A stretch of DNA of 64,000 bases from Guadua angustifolia (Eukaryota > Streptophyta > Magnoliopsida > Poales > Poaceae), in NCBI GenBank assembly GCA_036346375.1, contig CM070510.1, positions 66,374,376 through 66,438,375 on the forward strand. The letters are read 5' to 3'. Positions 46,451 to 57,673 of this stretch are shown piece after piece. The notes under the pieces were generated by a model. It did no database searches and was not told where the DNA came from. It worked only from the letters and a program-made list of their open reading frames with translations. Position numbers and translations under genes: made by a program. Position 1 is the first letter of the stretch, and every line of letters starts with the position of its first letter.

Positions 46451-47035
46451 TGATTCCCACTGTGACTTCTGGTCTCTCAGGGCACTAGGGCCAGCGCCGC
46501 CCAAAAACTCTTCCTTCGGGCGGTATGGGCATCGCCCCAAAGCTCCTCGGGCGCTCAACCCCATGCCCGAATCGGCTAGCTGGGGGGCTCACTAGAACGC
46601 TTGCTCGCTAGCTCCACTTGAGTTCCTTTGCTTATCCCCTTTATTACTAGCCGTTCCAGGGGGCAGTGGAAGAAGAAAAGGAAAAAAGGAGCCTCTTTCT
46701 TGTGAACTCTTTTTTTTCGGCAGTGAAAATGCTTCCACCGTGCAGGCCGAGTGAGTAGTGGGCACCGCAGCCGAGCTAAAGGGGTCCCGCCGTCGTCGGG
46801 CCGGACGACACTGGCCGCCATGAGGGTTGACGCCGTCAAGACAGCCGCCACCGCCGCAGAGGCTGAAAAAGGCGCAGATGGGTGGGCTGAGGTCATCGCC
46901 GCCGAGCTGAGGAGAGCTCACCATCGCCACGCGGGACGACGCCGCTGCCACATGAGCTGACGCTGCCGCAGGGCGAGGCAGGGGCGTGGATGTGTAGGCG
47001 AAGGCTGTCGCCGCCAGGACGGGTAAGCTCAATTG

Positions 47036-47903
47036 CTGCCACCTACCCTACGGGTGTTTGCAGGAGACCTTCTACTCCGTAGGCGTCTACGGGGGCCACC
47101 CTCCTACCTCGCGGGAGTCTGCGGGCATCACCCTTCTACTCCGCGGGCGTCTATGGGAGCCACCTTCCTATCCCGCGGGAGTCTGCAGGAGACCTTCTAC
47201 TCCGTAGGCGTCTACAGGAGCCACCCTCCTACCCATGGAGTCCGCAGCGCCACCCTTCTACTCATGGGCGTCTCACGGAGCCACCTCCTACCTGCGGAGT
47301 CGTGGGAGACCTTCTACTCGCAGCGTCTCACGGAACCACCCTCCTACCTCATGGAGTCCGCGGGCGTCTACTGGAGCTACCCTCCTACCCCGCGGGAGTC
47401 CGCGGGAGTCACCCTCCTACTCCGCGGGCATCTACGGGAGTCACCCTCCTACTCCACGGGGGTTGCGGGCGTACCTCCAGGGCATACCCCGTGGGAGGTC
47501 CTCGTGGGACCCCGAAATCAAAGACTAACCCCTACGGAACGATGACGTGGAACCCACTGCCTTCGCCGGGGAATGACCAAGATGCCCTCGCATTAAGCCA
47601 TGGTGGTAGGGGTAGGATGGTATTTTGTACATTAGGCTGGGTGCCTATAAAACCCTATTGTAACCCCTACATGTAACCTAGACTCATATTGAATGCAAAA
47701 CTCAAACTACTGGTGTGTCCCGCGGGAGCCAGAGCTAGGAGCCCCCTACTCCTCCTGGGGGACATGCCGACAGGAGTAGGGCACTCCCTTGAGTGCCCGA
47801 ACCTGTATAAACTCTTGTGTTCGCTTTGTCTCTACTGGACGGTGGCCCGTAAGATGGCCAACGTCCCCTCTCTCTCTCATGTCCTATTTTCACACATACG
47901 ACA
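47036..47903 (+). repeat. 3' LTR of Gypsy element B, 5'-truncated
   Basis: Aligns with the last 60% of the 5' LTR: minisatellite units, then the conserved block from gggcgtacctccagggcata to CACATACGACA. The first 300 bp of the LTR and the polypurine tract are missing, apparently lost in one deletion that ends in the minisatellite. The last about 430 bp differ from the 5' LTR by only about a dozen substitutions and small gaps. Confidence 0.88.
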
Positions 47904-47908
47904 GAATT

Positions 47909-49778
47909 GGGCCCATGATATTTGGAATCTCTATATGTCATTAGATCATACCCTTCATATATCCTGCACGTACACATACTCCATGTTTAGATATTCGACA
48001 ATATCAAAGCTTCGTGTTCACATTCTGCATGCTACAACATCAAATCCTACACTCCAACCAAGTGTACAAATATAAGAAATTGGATGTTAGAGATCAACAA
48101 AATAAGTATCAAGAGAATTTGAAACTTTTTCGCTAAATCTGTCCTTCCCCATCAATACTATATCTTATCCAAGACTAAGTGTGTAGCCATTCATGTACAT
48201 AGCATCACGGAACACCATTTTGCTTTCATTTCCTAAATGACAAGCGATTTGGCAATTTGGCCCACTTTACCCATACTTATCTAAATTCGAATGCGAATAC
48301 TACCTAACATAGCCTATTAGTCACAGGCATCTGTATGCAACAGCAACACCATGTTACCTAAGCACAGCTCCCATCACTAAGAAGGCCATCAAGAGCAAGA
48401 GGTGTGTCGACTATGAGTATGACCTGGGTCGGGCATTCATCTCTCTACAGGAAAAGAGACAAACATATTGAGGCACCCTAGGCCGAGAAACATGAATGGC
48501 CATAAGAGAAGCGTCGTGTACGAACGATCGGGTCGACGCAGGGCATTGATCAGTGTAATTACCATCCTACAAAAAAAACTGCGCATACAAGGCACACCAA
48601 TGGAAACTAGAATAATTTTTTTGCAATAGCATCATGACCTTTCTTGCAATCTTCTGAGGACTCATGAGAAAATCAAATTTCCAACACAAGTACCAAGAAA
48701 GAAATGATAAAAAGCAAAAAATTGAAGCAAGACCAGCTAAAGATTAAAGTAGATTATAGTATGAATACCTCAACTGGTTTGGACTCTCTTATGCACTGAC
48801 CTTCACCATTTCGGTTTATCATGTCTTCACCTCAAGACTCTACCCATGGCGTGCCATTGTAGCATTCACCTATGTCTCTCCTCACCAACATGTTGCAAAA
48901 ACTAAAACAACCACCATCAGGAACAACCACAAGGGTACAGCTATCAGCTGAGGATGGCGTTGAATGGTGTACACCTAATATTCTAGTAGCACAAGTAAAC
49001 ACAGTGCCATTCTTTTAGTGATCCATACCTGCTTGAATTAAAAGGTTATATGATTAAACGAAAGGTTCACAGTTATCTTAAGCATATGATAGATACCATC
49101 TAGTCAGGCGACAGGTTCCCTTATCAGCTCAGTTCAAAAATAATCTATCCAGGAAGAATTGAACACAATCTCTTTAATCAAAGTAAAAAAGAGAGATTAC
49201 TAGCTATTTATTATAATATATTGATATTTAATTAAATCACAAGTGGTAGAGGTCTATTTTCAACTGTATCAAAATGTTCCTAAACCTTTCTTTTCATGGA
49301 TTATGTAACATATTTGTTTTTTTAGGTTTTGTGAAAATTAGCAAAACAATATGTTAGAGTTCGCTCAAGGCAATGCACAGATGAAGTTAAAGTAGCAGAG
49401 CATGTTACTGGCCTGATATCTAGTCTTTCAAATTGCAAATTCAGGCAAGTTACATTTGTCTAGTGAGGATCGTTAACTTCAGCAATGACCTCATAGAATC
49501 TTGTGCATTTACTATTTTCCAAATCAATGCAAAATCAAACACAAATGGCCATCAGAAGATAGCGAGAAGGAAAGGGAGAGGAAGATGATACCTTACATCA
49601 AGCTCACGGCAAAGGTGATGCTTGCAGTGGGGTTAGGACGAGACGCCCAAAGGAACTGGTGTTTGTGTGCCTTCTCTCTCGCCTGAACACAACATATGGA
49701 GCAGCACTAGCAAGAATCTCATGGCCAAGCTTGCTAAGTCGCAGACAACACCAAACTTGCAGAAACCATGAAACAGTT
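47909..49778. other. Stretch without supported genes
   Basis: AT-rich DNA to the right of Gypsy element B; the first part may be the continuation of the LTR-like fragment at 39682. A plus-strand frame near 48776-48955 (F-G-L-S-Y-A-L-T-F-T-I-S) looks protein-like but has no start, splice support or family match, so I do not call it. The rest may be the 3' flank of the possible gene at 49779-50671. Confidence 0.45.
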
Positions 49779-50671
49779 CTATTTCCTTTTTCTTTTGTAG
49801 AACACAATGTCTTGTTTTACACAACACATATAGCAACCCAATGTTAGGATGAATTCAAAAAGCAATAGCACCCCAATCGACATAAGAAACACACATTCGT
49901 CTCTGTTCACATTTAGTTTGGTCATATCTCGGAACATTGCGAAATAGAGTACACAAAATATTACGGACCAACAAGCAACCCTACCAAAAGAGAACCCATT
50001 ATTCAGGATTTCTTCATACACCATAAAGTATTCTAAATAATTTGCAATTGCGTAATCTCATAAATCATACAGCTGAAGCTACAACTGCGTAATCTCATAA
50101 ATCATACCAAGAAAGGACAGTGGTACCTGATTTTGTTGCATTAGAAGAAACCCTGTTAAAGTATGGATTTCCTTTCAATTACCCATAATACATAATTCTT
50201 AAAGAACAACCCCAACATCTCTCTATCTCACCAAGAACAATAAGAGGAGACAAGAGATAGACTCCAAACCAACCAAACCACTCTACCGAAGTCAAGATAC
50301 AAATGGATTTACCTATATGAATAGGAGGCGTAGAACTTCAACTCGATGGTGGTGGTGCTGTAGCTGGGTCCATCCACTTGCAACTCATAGGGCAGAGACA
50401 GTAGGGGGAAAGAACATGAATCATCTTGCTTAAACTAGATCGGGGATCAAATTGACACTGGATCGAGTAGGAAGGTTCAACTTATAGCAACCTGTGCAGA
50501 AGCTGCGGCATTAGTGGAGGGATCATCGTGCTGGAAGGCATCGAAGGCCGGCTGGTGGTGGTAGTTGTTGGGCATGGGAGCCATCGATGTCTGCAACGCA
50601 AAGAGGATGATGAATTTGGAGCATAAGAGAAGGATGGGGAGGCCCAGGAGCACGAGTTGCATGCGGTCCAT
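49779..50671 (-). CDS. Possible small multi-pass membrane protein, 4 exons
   Basis: I do not recognise this protein. The model joins minus-strand exons 50492-50671, 50313-50383, 50127-50152 and 49779-50011 into 510 nt (169 aa), in phase and without internal stops. The first exon starts M-D-R-M-Q-L-V-L-L-G-L-P and has one strongly hydrophobic segment (residues about 5-28) that could be a signal anchor. The last exon encodes two more hydrophobic stretches (V-A-C-W-S-V-I-F-C-V-L-Y-F and F-L-M-S-I-G-V-L-L-L-F-E-F-I-L) and a basic C-terminal end K-R-K-R-K. In favour: an open frame over four exons, and donors GTAAAT and GTACCA. Against: the first donor (GTTGCT) is weak, exon 3 is only 26 bp, and no family is recognised. 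It could be a chance model or an incomplete gene. Confidence 0.35.
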
Positions 50672-51269
50672 GGCAATTATGTAAACCGCTTTGCTTTGCT
50701 TAGCCTTAGTTGTAGGAAATGTAGGTGTAGACGAAGCGGGCGGTGTAGACCGGATTTGCTACCGGAAGGTCGGGGTATGGTACTGGATCCACCACTGGTA
50801 GCCTAGGGGACGGACAGATATGGTTGTTGGAGATGGCGAGGAGGACGATGTATACCAAATTCGGTTGCGGAGGCTCCCCAATGGCATACCCATCCACGAT
50901 TTGCCGCTCTACTCGCCACGAAGAAGACAATGGAGAGTTCTGAGCAATCAGGAAGGTGGAGGAGGGAAGGAGGGCTTGTGGAGTGAAGGGGCAACGGCGG
51001 CATGTAGAGAGCAGGGGAGGCGGCAAAGTCAATGTGGATTAGGTGGTAGCAGATATAGAGGCATGTAGAAGATCTATAGGTGGGCGACGGTGCTAGAGAA
51101 GTAGTGGCGATGGACAAGGGGCGCAGGGCGATGCAAGGGACGATGGGCGCGAAGCGGGCTGACTAGCAATGGGCGTGCGTAGCAGTTGGGCCTAAAGGAC
51201 GTGGTCACTGGGGGAAGGGAAGAGGAGCGGTTTGAGTGTGCGAGGCCGCAAACAATTCGGGGAAGGTAC
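50672..51269. other. Stretch without supported genes
   Basis: Upstream side of the possible membrane-protein gene, then the left flank of the Copia remnant. Composition is GC-richer between 50720 and 51250. Open frames on both strands are short and mutually overlapping; none has a recognised domain. Confidence 0.5.
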
Positions 51270-53690
51270 TCTAGCTACCTGATCCAGTCCCCTCTGCATC
51301 TAAGGTGACTCCTATTTCTATCTCTTCACCTCAAGGTGATTAGCCATTACCTTCAGATTCTTTTGTAGTTAATGGCTTTGCACTTGCCTCTTCTGTTCCT
51401 AAGGTAGAGACCACTTATACTTCTCTACCATCTTGCTACATTCAGTGGCATCATCCGCCTGATCAGATGATTGATGATCTGTTTCAGCGTGTCACACACT
51501 CAAAGTCAGGCTTATCTCTCTTCTGTCTTCACTTTGTCTTTGTTACCTTTTTTGAGCCAAAAGATATTTCTCATACGTTGACAAATGAGTCTTGGATCAA
51601 TGCCATACATGAAAAACTTGAGAACTTTGAGAGGAACAAGATCTAGCAGCTTGTTGAGCCCTCTTCTGGTCAATGTCATTGGGACCAAGTGGGTGTTCAA
51701 GAACAAGCAAAGTGAAGATGGGGTGGTAATTAGAAATAAGGTTAGGCTAGTTGCTCAGGGATTATCTCAGGTTAAGGGTCTTGACTCTGAGGAGACATTT
51801 GCCCTTGTAGCTAGACTAGAGGCTATTAGGATCATGCTTGCATCTTTGGTATTCAAGAGCTTCAAGTTGTATCAGATGGATATTAAGAATGCATTCCTCA
51901 ATGGGTATATTGAGGTAGAGATTTATGTGAGGTGGCCTTTTAGGATTCGAGAACCCAAGTACCCAAACTATGTCTATAAGCTTTCCAAAACCTTGTATGG
52001 ACTTAAGTAGGCCCTTAAAGCTTGGGTTGAGATGTTTAAGTTTTATCTTCTTAGTCATAGTTTTGAGATGGGTAAAGTAGACAAGACTCTATTCATCATA
52101 CACAAGGATTCTGACTTTCTACTTATCCAGATTTATGTGAATGATATTATCTCTTGTGGCTCTTCGCACTCTCTTATGTTTTAGTTTTCAGATGCGATGA
52201 GCACAGAGTTCGAGATGAGCATGATGGATGAGTTAAGATACTTTCTCAGCTTCTAGATCAAGCAAACTCGAAAAGATATTTTCTTGCATCAAGGCAAGTA
52301 CATTCAAGACCTCTTGAGACTCTTCGACATGTCTGAAGGGAAGCCTGTGTGACTCATATAAGCACCATAGCTATTCTTAAGCCTGATGAGGATGGTGAGT
52401 CTGTTGATCAAAAGGAGTTCAAGAGATGATCAGTTTCCTCTTGTACCTCACTACTTCGAGGTCGGACATACACTTTAGTGTGTGTCTGTGCACTCGATTT
52501 CATGGCTCTCTCGTGCCTCTCACCACTTGGTGGTGAAGTGCACATTCAAGTACTTTTGAGTTACTATTGACTATGGTATTTAATATTCTTCCTCCTCTTG
52601 TATATCTCTTAGAATCTTTTCAAATACAGACTTTATTAGCTGTAAGATAGATAGTAAGAGTACTTCTAATGTAGTCTGGAGTTGCATAGTCTATCGTTGA
52701 GGTCGAGTAGTGGTGTCCAAACGGGCAGCCCGGCAAGGCATGGCCCATTTAACTGGCGGCACTACCCGTTTAGGCTCGACTAATAAACAGGCCATGTCGT
52801 GCTGGCCTGTGTGTCGGGTCCTCGGCCCAAGCAATGCCCAGTGGCCTCACGGGTCGTGTTGTGTCTGCACGTGGCCTCACGGGCTGATAGGCCAAAACGA
52901 GCCTAGGCTAGCCCATTTAGCGCTAAATTTTTTTAAAAAATCAAAAATATGGAGAAAAAATAGAAAAAAAAATCAAAAAAGAAGTTAGAAAAAATCATAA
53001 AAATTAGCAAAAAAAAAATAAAAAACCATAAAAATTTGAAAAAAATCATAAATATTTTTTGAAAAAGTCTAGAATAATTAGAAAAATTAAAGAAATGTAG
53101 GAAAATATTTTAATAATCTATATAAATTAGAAATAGCTAAATGGGCTATGTCAAACCGATTCGTGCCATGCTAGCCTAGTACTATGCATGCCGTGCCAGC
53201 CTGATTGGCCATGACGATAGCTTAAGCATGACCTGTGAGCCGTGTTGGCATGGCCAGTTTACATTCAGGTCATGCCATGCCTGGGCCGTGTCCATAGTAT
53301 CAGGCCATTGGCCGGTCTAGTTGGCACAGCCCATTTGGTAATCTCTAAGGCCGAGTACGTTGTAGTTGTTAGTTGTTGTAGTCTGGTGCTTTGGATGAGA
53401 TCGATTTTGCGAAACTTTGGATTAGACATAGATAGTGTTTCACTCTTCTATGACAACACTTCTACCATTCACGTTGCCAAGAACCTAGTACATTATTCTA
53501 GAATCAATCATATAGATATCTGATATCACTTTCTTAGAGACCATGTGAAAAAAGGTGATATAGTACTATAGTTTATGAAGAGTAACAACCAGATTATAGA
53601 TATCTTCACCAAGTCTTTGGATAGCTCTAGATTTATGACCTTGAGAGGAGAGCTTGGAGTTGTGTACCCATACTACATCTCTTAAGGGGG
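51270..53690 (+). pseudogene. Copia polyprotein remnant (reverse transcriptase and RNase H)
   Basis: Starts near 51425 with the stretch preceding RT (Q-W-H-H-P-P-D-Q-M-I-D-D) and continues with the RVT_2 domain: G-T-K-W-V-F-K-N-K, N-K-V-R-L-V-A-Q-G and Y-Q-M-D-I-K-N-A-F-L-N-G (about 51670-51905). After a stop at 52008-52010 come the V-D-K-T-L-F block and I-Y-V-N-D-I-I (normally Y-V-D-D, so the catalytic motif is altered). RNase H sequence resumes after a hAT insertion (52708-53347) with K-A-E-Y-V-V-V-V-S-C-C, F-Y-D-N-T-S-T-I and L-R-G-E-L-G-V, to about 53680. A purine tract (aagggggagctgg, 53684-53696) follows. Gag, protease and integrase are not found upstream. In-frame stops at several places make it a pseudogene. 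Confidence 0.88.
52708..53347. mobile_element. hAT-type MITE, 640 bp, inserted in Copia RNase H
   Basis: The left end reads TAGTGGTGTCCAAACGGGC and the inverted right end TAGAGATTACCAAATGGGC. The 8 bp flanks AGGTCGAG (52700-52707) and AGGCCGAG (53348-53355) agree in seven of eight bases. The outer arms are full of GCCCGG/CCCATTT motifs; the centre (52920-53110) is extremely A-rich. Removing it rejoins the Copia codons for K-A-E-Y-V. Confidence 0.85.
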
Positions 53691-56600
53691 AGCTGGTCTT
53701 GTATGTTATATATTATATATGTTTACTTCCAGTATTTCCTTTCTTTTATATCTTCTGGTTATAATTAGGCTTAATTTTAGTTTCTGATGTTATTTTACTT
53801 AGACTTCTGGTATACTTTGTATGGGCCTCTCATCTTATGTTTCAGGTTGCTACCATGCTTAATTAATTGTTTTCTCTTCTCTCTAGGTTGAGTTTTTTCA
53901 CAGTCTCGTAGATCTAGCAAGTGTTGAGCCTCTTGAGTAGACAAGGTCTATGTGTACTCTCTAACTTGGATTTGTTGAGTTAGCTTTCCTATGTTAGTCA
54001 TATGGAGAAGATGAGAGCTAGTCTGAGCCATAATATTCTCTTCATCTTTTATATGCTCTATAGATTACCCGGTTTTTCATTTTCTTGGCTTTCTCTTCTC
54101 ATTCTTTATTTTGGATTTTAATGGAGTTCATTTGAAAGTTTTCTATACTTAATTTGAAATTAACTCAACTTAAGCTAAAATTGTGCTTAAAATTGATTCA
54201 CTTGTTGAGGGAAAGTTTTGAGAAGCTTTTTCGTGCATTGCATATAGACTTCATTTTCTGTCTCAAATAAGCTTTGTCTATTATGGAAATGAATTATCAT
54301 TCATGTTATGCATGCTGCTACTTTTTTGAAGATCATTGCTAGTTTAGTCATGTCTAATTCCATATTACTTCACCATGCTAATCTTACTAAAAATAAAAAT
54401 TTGGGCTTTACTGAAAACTTGATGAAACTTATAATTTTTACTTACTATATTTCCTCTCTAGGTGCATATGCCATGTTTTGTAAAATCTTGGATTTCTACT
54501 AGAGTCCCAAGAGTAACTTGGGCAAAACTAGTTTGTTTCATATTAGAATCCTTCATTTGCTCATGAAGCTAAGCGCTAAACATGCTAAAATATTAACTTG
54601 TATGTGCTAAAATTGATCTCAATACTATGCCTTTATAAGACTGCTTCTCATTGTACTTGGGATGAACTTGGAATATATTGTGTATAACCAAGATCATTCT
54701 TTTAAGTGTCATGCTTGATATGGTCCACTATGGCATGATTTAATCAAAAAATAAGAAATATAAATAAAAACAAAAATAAGGAAGAGAGTGAAGCCTAGGA
54801 GGCCTTTGTCGATGGCTCCTAGTTAAGGATGTGCTTTGCTAAGATAAGCTCTCTAAATCTTATTGTTTGCGTTAAAATTTTAAATTTGCATTCATAAAAG
54901 GATAATTGAGCAAGAAGATTCTCTTATGCACCTTTAGCTCCCCAAAGTATTGACTAGGTTGAACTCTAGGTTGTGTCGTGGCTTTACTTCTAGTTTGAAG
55001 ATTACGCTAAGTGTTGATCTTATTGAAATCATGCAAAAACTGCATAGTCTTATTTTTTTCTTGCTAGTATGGATATTGAAATATTCAATTGGATGTGACT
55101 TTTCTTAGAATAATATGAACTTGAGTAGCTTCGTGTCATACTTTATTTTTTATTCACTTGATAATCTTCAAAGCTTCTCTAGGATGCATTTCATCCATAC
55201 ATGTTTTCTTTGATACCTACATTGCCAAAAGGGGGAGAAATATGAAATAAGGCATCTAATGGGGAGAAATGTGGTAAATGCATTTTGCTTCTTATCAAGG
55301 GGAGAAATGTGGTATATGCATCTTTGAGTTTTTAGAGCATTTATGGATAACTTGTCTTTTTCTATTGTTTGCTCTAAATCTTTTTTTTGCCAACTTGGTC
55401 ATAATCTTTGCTTTTTCTTGCATTTGGATCAAGTGTGGCTTTGCAATCAAATTGTTTTCTTCTTTCTTTTTCAAACTCAAATTTATACCTTTAGGTGTTT
55501 GTCAATAATACTCATCAAGGGACAGATTAAGAGACCATGTAGTACTCTACCCATATTTGTGATGAGTAATTGACTATGTTTGAGCCAATAGTGCTCAGGT
55601 TTGAGTTTGTTTTAAAATTCATTTTGAATTTGAAGCAATTTGAGGTGTTTGTCAGGGTGGGTGGCATTATCGGCCCTAGGGGCAGTATTGCCAACACTAC
55701 GGTGCTACCGGGTTTAGGTTGTTGGTAGTTATTTTCTAGGAGGGTGATTTTTCGAGTCTCAAGGAAATTGACACTATCAGCCCTGGGTGCAGTAGTACTG
55801 GCCGAGCGGCACTACCGTTCCCTAGTTGGTGAAAGTTATTTTTTAGAGTGTGCACTGTTGGTTTACCCAGGGTGGCACTACCGGCCTCAGCATGGTGGTA
55901 GTACAGGGGCGGTAGTGCCAATTTTTCTAATGAATTTTGAATTATGGTTTGAATTATGTAATGGTTATTACATATTTTGTGAATAGTGATATTTAATCCT
56001 TTTCTTGTCTGCGATGATTGCAGGACTTCGAAGCTAAGTCATGGTGAGGCATAGGAGATCGAGACTAGACTAGAAAAGCTGAGGTCCAGACAGTCAAAGT
56101 AATACCGAAGATGATTTAGGCAGGGAAGTCAGTACAAGCCGGGAATACAAGGGACAAGGTGAACCGGGACTAGGCTCAAGGAGGATTTGAGGTCTAGAAC
56201 GGTCAAGGAAACTGAAGCCGTCATGGTGAAGCGTTCAAGGGCGCGCCAAGTAACTTGGACCCGTTTGCAAGCAATAATGATTTAGGGGAGTCCAGACGTG
56301 TGAGAGGCTTGGCGGTAAGTCATTGGGGCCACATGGAAGATGATGAAGTATGGATGATACATTAAGACGAAGAAAAGACCGGTAGTGGGGCAAATTGGTA
56401 ATTTGCGCATTATCGGGGATGAAGGTGGTTTGGAAAATTACGACACTAGTCTAAGTGGTTTAGATCAAGCCAAAGAGAGTATGGACACAAATTCAAGCTC
56501 GTGGAGCGAATTGAAGCGTCATGTGAAGGCCGCTTTAGAAAGCGGGCATGTGAGTGTGTAAAACCCGTTATGTGTTGGGTTAGTGGGTTAACCCATGTGA

Positions 56601-56707
56601 TATGTGGATAGTATCCACTTGTGTGTTCAGATCTAGGGTTAGAGTTGCCTCCTCTATATAATGGCTTGAGAGATATCAGGGAGGTAAGCCTCTAAGCTCT
56701 AGGAGAG
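53691..56707 (+). mobile_element. Copia 3' untranslated region and probable 3' LTR (left part)
   Basis: The long AT-rich stretch after pol, with phrases such as gccaaaagggggagaaatat (55227) and two further ggggagaaatgtggtaaatgc-like copies, is typical of the 3' non-coding region of long grass Copia elements. From about 55495 the sequence resembles a Copia LTR, including the ggcactaccggc-type motif also seen (inverted) in the solo LTR at 1681-4900. A TATA-like block ctctatataatggc is at 56651. The LTR start was not fixed. It is interrupted at 56708 and resumes at 57674. Confidence 0.5.
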
Positions 56708-57673
56708 TGTCGGTGTTTCGTATACCGGCAAGTAAATTTGTAAGTTAAGGGGCCGCGCATTCCTCTCCTTGAATGGTTGACTCAGGGAGCCCAAGATGTA
56801 TACTGGTTCGGGCCGAAAGTCCCTACTTCCAGTTCGTGGTGGTTCTGTATTGATTTGGGCACAGAGGACTGCGTGGTGTTACAAACGAGGGCTGAGGCCT
56901 GGCCTCGACCGCTCGTCCGAGTGGGAGAGCTCGGGAGCTTGGAAAAGCTACGGGCTCAAAGCTGTAGGAGCGTTCAAGCCGTGTGTGCTAAAGTCCATTC
57001 AAGAGCTCGTGTGTTTGATCGATCTCCTTCCCTGAGGGTCCTGCCCCCCTTTATATAGGCGGAGGGGGTAGGTTACACGGGAGTTTTGGAAAAGAAAAGT
57101 AGGGGTGTACTACGCCCGGGAGTCCCGGTCTTCGGTCCTGATGACTGATAGGCTCATGTCCATCCCACGCCAGGGTTGGTAGACACAGCGAGCGGCGTTT
57201 TCGGGAGGGCGCACGCCCTCACAAGACTTGTTAGATGTCGACGCTACATACCTGCGCCTGGTGTTGCCTCGGAGGGAGCGCGTCTCTCCACTGTGCATGA
57301 CGGGGTGAAGGGGCTGGCGCTTGACTTTGGCGGCCCCCTGGCCACCTTGGGAAGGAGCCACCTGCCCCGGCATGACCGTCGTGTCCACGGGGCAGGTGAC
57401 CAGCTTGAGGTCGACCTGCGATGAGGCGGAGGTTGCTGGGTCGGAGCTCGTTAGGCGCCTGACCGAGACAGTGCCTGAGTTTACGGGCGCCTGACCCGAG
57501 GCAGTCGAGCTCATGGGCGCCCGACCCGAGGTCAGGTCGAAGTGCCCCTGGTGGGCTTGATCGGGGTCGGGGGTCCTTCGTGACCCAACGAGGCCTTTGG
57601 CCAGAGCTGGGCCTAAGACGGCCTATTTGATGTTCCAGCCCGCTGGGGGTATCCCTGGTATAAGTATTCGTCA
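56708..57673 (+). mobile_element. Solo LTR, 966 bp
   Basis: Starts TGTCGGTGTTTCGTATACCG and ends AAGTATTCGTCA, giving TG...CA ends. The flanks GAGAG (56703-56707) and GAAAG (57674-57678) match in four of five bases. It contains tatactggttcgggccg (near 56797) and a TATA-like tttatatagg at 57050. No internal retrotransposon sequence or second LTR is present, so it is called a solo LTR. Removing it joins two halves of a Copia-type LTR. Confidence 0.7.

Larger units (their letters stand above)
40260..47903 (+). mobile_element. Non-autonomous Tat-type Gypsy element with antisense gene (element B)
   Basis: Terminal TG (40260) and CA (47903) are flanked by the exact 5 bp duplication GAATT (40255-40259 and 47904-47908), so the outer boundaries are firm. 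Order: 1,431 bp 5' LTR, primer-binding site, a gag N-terminus joined directly to the integrase C-terminal half, a non-coding stretch, a spliced antisense gene of the Tat type (minus strand) and a 3' LTR lacking its first part. Protease, reverse transcriptase, RNase H and most of integrase are deleted, so movement would have depended on another element. Confidence 0.92.

Noticed and set aside
46592..47032. Minus-strand 146-codon open frame upstream of the antisense gene of element B
   Set aside because: Low-complexity Ala/Pro/Ser-rich sequence with no resemblance to the antisense gene. It may be part of its leader, but there is not enough evidence to call a gene.
48776..48955. Plus-strand protein-like frame (F-G-L-S-Y-A-L-T-F-T-I-S ...)
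   Set aside because: No start codon context, no splice sites joining it to another exon and no family match.
50706..51117. Overlapping open frames on both strands
   Set aside because: Pro/Ser-rich and mutually antisense, with no domain; treated as chance.
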